5,091 bases of DNA from an uncultured Candidatus Competibacteraceae bacterium. Lineage in GTDB: Bacteria; Pseudomonadota; Gammaproteobacteria; Competibacterales; Competibacteraceae. Of this stretch, positions 1 through 5,091 are shown in pieces. The notes under the pieces were generated by a model, which saw only the letters and a program-made list of their open reading frames with translations, was not told where the DNA came from and searched no databases. The position numbers and the translations under genes were made by a program. Location: the NCBI GenBank assembly GCA_937872125.1, contig CALMNY010000341.1, positions 1 to 5,091 on the forward strand, given 5' to 3'. Within the stretch, counting starts at the first letter, position 1. Every line of letters begins with the position of its first letter.

Positions 1-3000
1 GAGTGGCAGGCGGGGAAAGTCGATTTTCAGGAATTCGGCGTAGCGGGTGCGGTAGGTAGGACTGTGAAATACTGCGTAAGCGTAGTGGAAGATATCTTCA
101 GGCGTCAGGCTCTTGCGCAGAAAGTGCGGCTCTAAACGTCGTAGAAAAGCGATACCAACATTCGGGCGTGTCGCGCCACCAAGCCCAAATTGTTGCGTAT
201 TCGATTCGTCATCATAAAGTTGAAGTGGGAACAGAGAATAGTTCCCTCGTGGCAGCGATCCCTTCTCGATGACGTGGCGCGTAACCAAGCATACGAAGTC
301 TTTGCCTGTTCCATTGAGGCGCAAGGTAATGAGGCCAATGTTCTTGCCAGCAATCATGTGGCGCATTGTGGATTCACGCGCACGACCAAGAGCTCGAGAG
401 TCGAAATACAGCCATCGAATATCGAATGGCCGATACAGGACGCGGACGATGGCTTGCTCGCGGAAAGACAACCCGGCAAGCCTGGATACAGACCAGCCGG
501 AAGAATCTTCCAAGTTGTAGGTGTGCCTGAGGTAGGCTTCGTCGCGGGAGTGCTTCGCGATATCTTGGAACCGTGACGCGAGCGTTTGCTTATCGAGGTC
601 GATGAACAACTCATCACGCTTCGTTTGGACGCCGGTATTCTGCTCAACAAGAACTTCAGTGAGCGGAACAAAGGTTTCGTATTCGTGGTCACCCGAGAAA
701 TCCTTCGGAACCGCGAAGTAATAAGGCGGCTCTGGCTTCAGAAGGGTCCACGATTGGACGCCTGTCTTGGTTCCAGTGAGGCGCGCATACTTATCACCTC
801 GCAGACCACACACATCTTGGTAGCTCACCGATTTCGATTTCGAGTTGTCCCGACGAACGAACAACCCAATCGCGACGCCCTGTTGAATGTCGAAAACGTT
901 TTCGTCCGGACCTCCGTCAGGACACACCTCGCCTTTCCTCGAGTCGCCATGAAGGTTCACAAAGCGAATCGTTTCAAAGTCGTCCATCAGACTCTTCCGC
1001 ATTTGCCGATGCGTAACACCGTCTAGGTAAGTGTTGTTTGTGATGAAGCCAAGACAGCCAACGCCTGTCTTTGCGAGAGACCAGTGGGCAAAGCGAGTGA
1101 ACTTGATGAAATCGTCGTCAATATTGATCTTCTTCTCGTCGAGACCGCGCTTGTACTCATCCAGCAAGCTGAGGATGAACCGGATCCTGTTAAGCTGACC
1201 ATAGTTTGAATATGGTGGATTCCCAATCACCACCGTAAACCGCTGATTCCTTTTAACCTGATTAACCGCCTGCGCTTCATGCGCCAGCGCCGGCGCTAAT
1301 TCCTCAAACTGCTGTTGCTTTGCTACATCGCTGGCGGGTTCCAGCGCATTCGTCAGATACACCCGCACCCGCTCCTCGCTATGGAACCGATAGCCGGTTT
1401 CATGCAGCTTCAAACCGATCTTCATGTGGGCGATGGCATAGGGCGCCATCATCAACTCATAGCCATACAGGCGTGGTAGCAAATGCTTCGGCACATACGC
1501 ATTCCACGCGGCGAAACGTTTCTGCTCGTTCAACCCCTGCTGTTGCCATTTCGCGGTCAGGGTACGGTGAATGACCTCGATCACCTCCACCAGAAACGTC
1601 GCAGTGCCGGTTGCCGGATCGAGAATCTGTACGAAGGGCGTGTCGGGGGAAACGCCGTCCGGGATGGACAACGGTGTTTTCCCCTCCTTTTCAAGGAGGG
1701 GTGGCGCGTTAGCGCCGGGGTGGTTTGCCGAAGCGTCAACAGACCCCCCCGGCCCTTCGGGCCACCCCCCCTCAATCGAGGGGGGGAATAAATTCAGGTT
1801 CCGTTGCGCCATCTCCCCCCACGTCACTGTGGACGCCAGCCCGTCCTCCAGCCCGAACTCGGTTTGCAGCAACTCATGAACGCTGCGGACGATGTAGGAC
1901 ACCACCGGCCGGGGCGTATAAAACACCCCCCGCTGCACCTTCAGCTTCTTGTTGTAGGCGCTGAGGAAATGCTCGTAGAAATGAATGACCGGGTCTTCGC
2001 CCTGGGTCCGGTTGCCGAAATCGCGCAGCACCGCCGGCAGGTCGGTCTCATCGCTGCGCAACAACTCCACCACGTCCTGAATGCCCAACTCATCGAAGTC
2101 AATCCCGCCCCGCCGCCCACCGACCGTCAGGAAGGTTTGCAGCATCTCCTTCAGGAACGGATTGGTCACCGGCACGATGTCGGCCACCATCGCCGCCAGC
2201 AACACCGTGCCATGACGGCCCTCGCTCATCTCGGTGCGGGAAATCGCCGCCGTCAACAGCCCATAGGTGATGGTCTGAGCGTAGGTATCGGCGAACCCCT
2301 CCTCGGTCAGATCGTGAATCAGCGCGGTCTGAAACGCCTTAAGCAGCTTTTGCAGCGGCCCTTGCGCCGATTCATGCCGGAGCAGGGTCAACGCCGCGTC
2401 GCGAATCCCTCGCGCCAGCGCCGCCAGCGTCTCGGCCAAAGCATCAGCGGTGCGAATAATATGCCCCAGCCGATGGCGGAACGCCCCACGCCAGTGCTCC
2501 CGCCACGCCTCTGCATCCTGGGGATCGTCCGGCCAGCGCAGCCGGCGTTGCAGCGTCGCGGCGACGTAATCCAGCTTCAGCGCGGTATCCGCCCCATCCC
2601 AGCCCAGCACCCGCAGGGTCGGCAAATCGCCCGCCGCCTGATGAAAATGGGCGAAGGCGATCTCGCGCTGCTCGCTGGTTTCCTCGCCAAACAGGGAAAT
2701 GAACAGCAGATCGCCGGCGGCAAACGCCACCCGGTCGGCGCGGTTGGCCGAGGCCCGCTTCTTGAGCGCCAGATGGCTCAGAATCCGCCGCAGCACCACT
2801 ACCGGCAGCTTCTTGCGCTCGAACTCGATGAAGAAAATGCCCCACGGCTGGCCGCCTGGCAGCGGGCGAAGCTGGTGGATGGTGCGGACCTTGGCCGCTT
2901 CCTCCGCCTTGAGCCCCAGTTCCTCCGGCGCGTACTCGAAGGTCAGATCGTCGAACTCGTAGTCCGCCAGCGGCCAATCCAGTTCGGCTTCCAGATAGGG

Positions 3001-3054
3001 CAGCAGTTGCTCGAAGGTTTTGATCTTGCGGAGGTCTTGGGCCGAAGCGGACAT
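1..3054 (-). CDS. Type ISP-like adenine-N6 DNA methyltransferase (restriction-modification), 3' end cut by window edge
   Basis: One uninterrupted frame of 1018 codons starting at ATG (3054-3052); I checked it codon by codon and found no stop. Seen: an N-terminal region (about 1-330) containing WGIFFIEFERKK at 71-82; FYTPRPVV at 378-385, the usual lead-in to the methylase fold; motif I DPATGTATFL at 479-488, with Ala where Gly is usual; catalytic motif IV NPPY at 612-615; then a target-recognition/C-terminal region with RPFD at 875-878, FPLQLY at 942-947 and IFHYAYAVFHSPTYRTRY at 988-1005. The last blocks match my knowledge of the type ISP C-terminal domain. Known of the family: transfers methyl from SAM to adenine N6 in DNA; in full type ISP enzymes a nuclease and helicase are fused on the same chain. 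Here the helicase is a separate gene on the same strand. Probably about 100 residues are missing beyond the left edge. The start ATG has only a weak GGA upstream. A palindromic insert lies at residues about 423-458, and GC drops after about residue 602. Confidence 0.93.
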   Translation of the reverse strand, partial: MSASAQDLRKIKTFEQLLPYLEAELDWPLADYEFDDLTFEYAPEELGLKAEEAAKVRTIHQLRPLPGGQPWGIFFIEFERKKLPVVVLRRILSHLALKKRASANRADRVAFAAGDLLFISLFGEETSEQREIAFAHFHQAAGDLPTLRVLGWDGADTALKLDYVAATLQRRLRWPDDPQDAEAWREHWRGAFRHRLGHIIRTADALAETLAALARGIRDAALTLLRHESAQGPLQKLLKAFQTALIHDLTEEGFADTYAQTITYGLLTAAISRTEMSEGRHGTVLLAAMVADIVPVTNPFLKEMLQTFLTVGGRRGGIDFDELGIQDVVELLRSDETDLPAVLRDFGNRTQGEDPVIHFYEHFLSAYNKKLKVQRGVFYTPRPVVSYIVRSVHELLQTEFGLEDGLASTVTWGEMAQRNLNLFPPSIEGGWPEGPGGSVDASANHPGANAPPLLEKEGKTPLSIPDGVSPDTPFVQILDPATGTATFLVEVIEVIHRTLTAKWQQQGLNEQKRFAAWNAYVPKHLLPRLYGYELMMAPYAIAHMKIGLKLHETGYRFHSEERVRVYLTNALEPASDVAKQQQFEELAPALAHEAQAVNQVKRNQRFTVVIGNPPYSNYGQLNRIRFILSLLDEYKRGLDEKKINIDDDFIKFTRFAHWSLAKTGVGCLGFITNNTYLDGVTHRQMRKSLMDDFETIRFVNLHGDSRKGEVCPDGGPDENVFDIQQGVAIGLFVRRDNSKSKSVSYQDVCGLRGDKYARLTGTKTGVQSWTLLKPEPPYYFAVPKDFSGDHEYETFVPLTEVLVEQNTGVQTKRDELFIDLDKQTLASRFQDIAKHSRDEAYLRHTYNLEDSSGWSVSRLAGLSFREQAIVRVLYRPFDIRWLYFDSRALGRARESTMRHMIAGKNIGLITLRLNGTGKDFVCLVTRHVIEKGSLPRGNYSLFPLQLYDDESNTQQFGLGGATRPNVGIAFLRRLEPHFLRKSLTPEDIFHYAYAVFHSPTYRTRYAEFLKIDFPRLPL
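1681..1786. repeat. Composite multi-hairpin palindromic element inserted in frame in the methyltransferase gene
   Basis: Four adjacent hairpins are readable: CCCCTCCTT/AAGGAGGGG (1681-1701, loop TTC); GGCGC/GCGCC (1703-1716, loop GTTA); GGCCC/GGGCC (1751-1763, loop TTC); CCCCCCCTC/GAGGGGGGG (1765-1786, loop AATC). GGGGTGG at 1717-1723 is also complementary to CCACCCC at 1762-1768, so the unit can fold as a larger whole. In the methyltransferase frame it is read as a low-complexity Pro/Gly-rich stretch (residues about 423-458) containing PPLLEKEG, between FYTP and motif I. It keeps the frame. Peptides of this sort are familiar from dispersed intragenic repeats in several GC-rich bacteria (recollection, not searched). 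Exact ends and a target duplication are not clear. Confidence 0.8.
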
Positions 3055-3210
3055 GATCAATGTTCCAACGAAGGCAAGGATGGTTTTATAAGTGGCATCG
3101 GGTGGGGGATGGAGTTGATCCTTCTTTAAGGGAACCGCTAACCGTATTAGGCCAGTATACAATCACCTCTTCCACCGCAAGCGGATAGCGTCTCGATGTC
3201 GAGAGCATAA
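3055..3210. promoter_or_regulatory. Divergent intergenic region, probable promoters of the methyltransferase and phosphoribosyltransferase genes
   Basis: This is the only sizeable non-coding stretch between divergently oriented genes. Possible -10 boxes are TATAAA on the minus strand (plus 3085-3090, about 30 nt before the methyltransferase ATG), TATACT on the minus strand around 3155-3160, and TACAAT on the plus strand (3158-3163). None has a convincing -35 box at the right distance; the minus-strand TTGCGG near 3176-3181 is about 15 nt from TATACT. The promoter positions are therefore weak guesses; only the general assignment as a divergent control region is reasonable. Confidence 0.35.
3191..3204. 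promoter_or_regulatory. Inverted repeat TCTCGA-TG-TCGAGA, possible operator
   Basis: A perfect 6-bp inverted repeat around a TG centre lies between the divergent genes. A second small inverted repeat, CCGC-AA-GCGG (3175-3184), is close upstream. A dimeric regulator could bind here, but no regulator gene is visible in the window and such short repeats arise by chance in GC-rich DNA. Confidence 0.2.
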
Positions 3211-3312
3211 CGATCTTTTCTGCCAGAAACGTTCCCGGAAGTCATTATACAAGGGCCGCCTGGCGCAGCGAGCCGTCATCCCGACTATGCCGCAGCCAAG
3301 CATCAGGGGGAT
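3211..3312 (+). other. Coding-like N-terminal extension of the phosphoribosyltransferase without a standard start codon
   Basis: The frame of the downstream gene stays open from 3211. Its translation has segments LPETFPEVIIQGPPG and then HPDYAAAKHQGDVAAALRL, running smoothly into the GTG at 3313. The composition is protein-like, and the HPDY..AK..GD..AA.RL pattern resembles the N-terminus I would expect in this family (recollection). The frame contains no ATG, GTG or TTG before 3313, only CTG at 3220, ATT at 3244 and ATA at 3247; GGAAG at 3237-3241 is a possible ribosome site close to these. An ATG at 3196 is in the same frame but is stopped by TAA at 3208-3210. So this is either a real N-terminus with a rare start or the remains of a gene damaged at its 5' end. 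Confidence 0.5.
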
Positions 3313-3936
3313 GTGGCGGCAGCTTTACGTCTGGTGACGGATATGCTGAACGATGCGGAGGTCGAACGGTTACGGGAGGTGATTGCCGGGCGGCCTGTCG
3401 TGCTGATTCCAGTTTATGCGGAGGAAGCGGTCAGTATTAACCGGCTCCCGCTCGCTTACGCAGAAGTCTTAGCCGACCGATTGGGCGTGGCGGTCGATAC
3501 CACGATTGTTCAGGCGGCGAAAGTGGGAAGGTCCCAAGCGGACGGGTTTCAACGTCTCGCTCTGCAACCCCCCTTTGATGGGGCTGCTCCCGTAGGGTTT
3601 CCTTTTGCCATTGTGCTGGATGACACCTTAACCCAAGGCGGGACTTTAGCGAATTTGTGCGGGCACCTGGACGCGCAAGGTGTTCAGGTCATTGCCGCTA
3701 CGACTTTGACGGGCAAGCGGTATTCCGCTAAATTGAATTTACAGTCAGCAACGCTTGGCGAGGTGAGAATGCGCTATGCCGACCTTGAACCTTGGTGGAT
3801 CAAAATCTTCGGGTACGGATTTGACCGACTTACGGAGTCCGAAGCCCGTTATCTCCTCAAATCTGGCCAGACTGCTAACGCCATCCGAAATCGAATCCTT
3901 GCGGAACGACAAGCAGCAGGCTTCCCAACAGATTAA
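3313..3936 (+). CDS. Orphan phosphoribosyltransferase-fold protein (PRTase type I), start uncertain
   Basis: 207 residues from GTG 3313. The key feature is a hydrophobic strand followed by VLDDTLTQGGT (residues 101-111), the classic PRPP-binding loop of type I phosphoribosyltransferases: two acidic residues, then a Thr/Gly-rich turn. Other blocks that look conserved are VVLIPVYAEEAVSINRLP (29-46), KVGRSQADGFQRLA (70-83), LTGKRYSAKL (132-141) and FGYGFDRLTESEARYLL (166-182). Members of the fold join or remove ribose-5-phosphate using PRPP; some only sense nucleotides. The substrate cannot be told from sequence. No signal peptide or membrane segment is seen, so it is probably cytoplasmic. It runs opposite to both flanking genes and has lower GC (about 47-50% in sampled stretches against 60-65%). 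AGGGGG lies only 2 nt before the GTG, too close for a good ribosome site, and the open frame continues upstream, so this start may be wrong. ATG 3343 is another option. Confidence 0.82.
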   Translation: MAAALRLVTDMLNDAEVERLREVIAGRPVVLIPVYAEEAVSINRLPLAYAEVLADRLGVAVDTTIVQAAKVGRSQADGFQRLALQPPFDGAAPVGFPFAIVLDDTLTQGGTLANLCGHLDAQGVQVIAATTLTGKRYSAKLNLQSATLGEVRMRYADLEPWWIKIFGYGFDRLTESEARYLLKSGQTANAIRNRILAERQAAGFPTD

Positions 3937-3939
3937 GGC

Positions 3940-3957
3940 GCTCCTGAAATCAGGGGC
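3940..3957 (+). terminator. Small hairpin just after the phosphoribosyltransferase stop
   Basis: GCTCCTG-AAAT-CAGGGGC forms a 7-bp stem with one T-G pair and a 4-nt loop, beginning 3 nt after the TAA. No T run follows, so it would be a weak intrinsic terminator at best. Confidence 0.3.
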
Positions 3958-3996
3958 CTATCGTCGTCCATCCACCGCTTGACCCATCCACGCGCC

Positions 3997-4016
3997 AGGG
4001 GCAGCGCGCTACCCCT
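3997..4016. terminator. Hairpin between convergent genes, possible bidirectional terminator
   Basis: AGGGG/CCCCT arms (3997-4001 and 4012-4016) enclose a self-complementary AGCGCGCT core with one C-A mismatch. It lies between the ends of the phosphoribosyltransferase and the helicase and overlaps the helicase stop codon (TAG, 4017-4015 on the minus strand). There is no T tract on either strand. It may instead be a worn copy of a GGGGC-type palindrome like that at 4369. Confidence 0.3.
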
Positions 4017-5091
4017 AATCTATTCGGCTGAGTTCCATCCAGCACTTCAGAATCGGACCCACGCCGACCGGCGCTTGTAACGGCCGCAGATGCTCGGCGA
4101 TCAGTTGCTTCTCGACCTGCTGGCGCAAGGCCGACAGCGCCGCCCGGTCCAGCACGCAGCGGCGCGGCGTGTCCGGCTGCGACCGAATCCAGTCGGCCAT
4201 CGCCCCCGGTTCGGTCAACACCCGCTTCCATTCCAGGTCATAACAGGCCCATACGGTAAACCCCGCCGCATCCGACCAGCGCGGCTGACCGGATTCGGTA
4301 TCAATCAAATTCGGATCGGGGCGCGGAATGCGGTAGCAGAAAAATACCGCGCCCGTCACCGCCGTTGGGTAGGGGCACGGCGGCGCCGTGCCCCTACTTG
4401 GGGTTGAGGGGCAGACCAACGTCTTCCCGGAAAACGCCTTTAGCGGCAACCCGGCCAGTTCGGCGGCCAAGGCCGGATGCTGTTCCACCAGCGCCTGATA
4501 TTCCAGGCGCAGTTGTTCGACATCGCTCAGGCTGCCGTCGCACTGTTCGTTCAGTTCCTTCACCGGATCGAACTGATCGTCGGGGGTGAGCAACTGCCGG
4601 CCCTCGATCCCCAGAGTGCGGGAAATCACCAGGGTCTTGTCGGTCACCCGCTTGAACAGCCGCAACAACTCGTCCAGTTCATCCGGCGGCAGGAAGTTCC
4701 AGAATTCCACCTGGCCGCGCAACGTCTGTTGTTCCGGGTGATCGGCGACGATGCTGACTTCGATTTCGGCATTCAGCCGCCGGTCCACGCGGCCGATGCG
4801 TTGCATCAGCCGCACCGGGTTCCAGTGCAGGTCGTAGTTGATCAACCGCAGCGCGTCTTGCAGGTTCAAGCCTTCCGACAGCACGTCGGTGCTGACCAGC
4901 ACCCGAATTTCCTCCAGGCCCTCAGCCGCCAGGACGGCGGAACTGGCGTCGTTGTAGTACGGCGCAAAGCGGCGAATCACCCCGCTGCGCTGCTTTTGCG
5001 AACTGCCGCCATCAATGCGATGCACCCCGGCGATGCCGGCCCTGGTCAGTTCCTGTTCCAGATAGCGGGCGGTGTCGGCGAACTCGGTGAA
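4015..5091 (-). CDS. SNF2/HepA-type superfamily 2 helicase, C-terminal part (5' end beyond window)
   Basis: 358 residues are visible, open at the right edge and ending in TAG at 4017-4015. Residues are numbered from the edge. FTEFADTARYLEQEL (1-15) fits motif IV; STDVLSEGLNLQ (67-78) is motif V; INYDLHWNPVRLMQRIGRVDR (starting about 84) carries motif VI, QRIGRVDR at 97-104 with the arginine finger. These define the second RecA-like domain of an SF2 ATPase. A C-terminal extension of about 250 residues follows, with VFFCYRIPRP and the ending LKCWMEL, typical in my recollection of large helicases encoded beside DNA methyltransferases. The Walker A and DEAH motifs must lie beyond the edge. Expected role: ATP-driven movement on double-stranded DNA in a restriction or phage-defence complex with the methyltransferase at 1-3054. 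DrmD of class 1 DISARM is an alternative identity. A 29-bp palindrome interrupts the gene in frame at residues about 232-242. Confidence 0.9.
   Translation of the reverse strand, partial: FTEFADTARYLEQELTRAGIAGVHRIDGGSSQKQRSGVIRRFAPYYNDASSAVLAAEGLEEIRVLVSTDVLSEGLNLQDALRLINYDLHWNPVRLMQRIGRVDRRLNAEIEVSIVADHPEQQTLRGQVEFWNFLPPDELDELLRLFKRVTDKTLVISRTLGIEGRQLLTPDDQFDPVKELNEQCDGSLSDVEQLRLEYQALVEQHPALAAELAGLPLKAFSGKTLVCPSTPSRGTAPPCPYPTAVTGAVFFCYRIPRPDPNLIDTESGQPRWSDAAGFTVWACYDLEWKRVLTEPGAMADWIRSQPDTPRRCVLDRAALSALRQQVEKQLIAEHLRPLQAPVGVGPILKCWMELSRID
4369..4397. repeat. 29-bp GC-rich palindrome inserted in frame in the helicase gene, flanked by TTGG repeats
   Basis: Perfect 13-bp arms GTAGGGGCACGGC / GCCGTGCCCCTAC surround a GGC centre. 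TTGG lies directly on both sides (4365-4368 and 4398-4401), as expected for a 4-bp target duplication. Palindrome plus one TTGG is 33 bp, exactly 11 codons, so the helicase frame is kept; the translated insert reads about SRGTAPPCPYP. Removing the 33 bp leaves a smooth frame (STP-TAVTGAVFF). This type of palindrome is known to me as a dispersed repeat in several bacteria, but copy number cannot be judged here. Confidence 0.8.

Noticed and set aside
479..488. Ala in place of Gly in methyltransferase motif I (protein residue 485) as a sign of inactivity
   Set aside because: The DPATGT core and NPPY are intact, and small-residue changes at this place are tolerated in related enzymes, so loss of function is not supported. 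Positions given are protein residues.
586..1026. Plus-strand 146-codon frame
   Set aside because: It lies opposite the target-recognition region of the methyltransferase, whose own frame is continuous and carries family motifs.
1681..1786. Hairpin cluster as a transcription terminator or CRISPR repeat
   Set aside because: It lies inside an intact reading frame, has no T tract, and the hairpins are different from each other without regular spacers.
2444..2977. Minus-strand 177-codon frame within the methyltransferase
   Set aside because: It is out of frame with the motif-bearing reading and Gly/Arg/Ala-rich; a shadow of the high-GC gene.
1804..3129. Long plus-strand open frame of 441 codons opposite the methyltransferase
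   Set aside because: It is the exact complement in codon phase of the methyltransferase frame and reads as Gln/Arg/His-rich low-complexity sequence with no known motifs; a GC-driven shadow.
3776..3982. 68-codon plus-strand frame overlapping the end of the phosphoribosyltransferase
   Set aside because: It is a +1-type shadow of the gene tail, with no ribosome site or recognisable motif; it does not indicate a real frameshift because the main frame ends normally at 3936.
1..5091. Assignment as a DISARM locus
   Set aside because: An SNF2 helicase plus an adenine methyltransferase would fit class 1, but no DrmA, DrmB or DrmC is visible and the methyltransferase C-terminus looks type ISP-like; the window is too short to decide.

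Overview
This 5.1 kb window looks like part of a restriction/defence locus from a GC-rich bacterium. Coding regions outside the atypical patches run at about 60-65% GC. Two features hint at a gammaproteobacterium of the Competibacter/Contendobacter or Thiotrichales type: short GC-rich palindromes sit inside reading frames and are read as peptides such as PPLLEKEG and APPCPYP. That placement is an impression from repeat style and is not proven.

Layout. (1) Minus strand, from position 3054 leftwards off the window edge: a large adenine-N6 DNA methyltransferase of the type ISP kind. It has 1018 codons visible and an intact NPPY catalytic motif; only its extreme C-terminus is missing. (2) About 155-260 bp of AT-richer intergenic DNA (3055-3210 or 3055-3312, depending on the start chosen for the next gene). 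(3) Plus strand, 3313-3936, with a coding-like extension back to 3211: a small phosphoribosyltransferase-fold protein with a clear PRPP-loop motif. (4) A short convergent gap with two small hairpins. (5) Minus strand, from the right edge down to 4015: the C-terminal 358 residues of an SNF2/HepA-type superfamily 2 helicase (motifs IV-VI visible).

The helicase and the methyltransferase point the same way and are read here as the two main parts of one restriction or anti-phage system: the helicase would supply ATP-driven translocation, and the methyltransferase target recognition and self-modification. The phosphoribosyltransferase lies between them in the opposite orientation and has lower GC, so it looks like a later insertion or an independently transcribed accessory gene.

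The most unusual features are two GC-rich palindromic elements that have entered the two large genes without breaking frame. One is a composite element of about 106 bp, with four hairpins and three 7-nt C/G runs, just before motif I of the methyltransferase. The other is a 29-bp palindrome flanked by TTGG on both sides in the helicase. In addition, the target-recognition half of the methyltransferase is clearly lower in GC than its N-terminal half, which suggests domain replacement by recombination.
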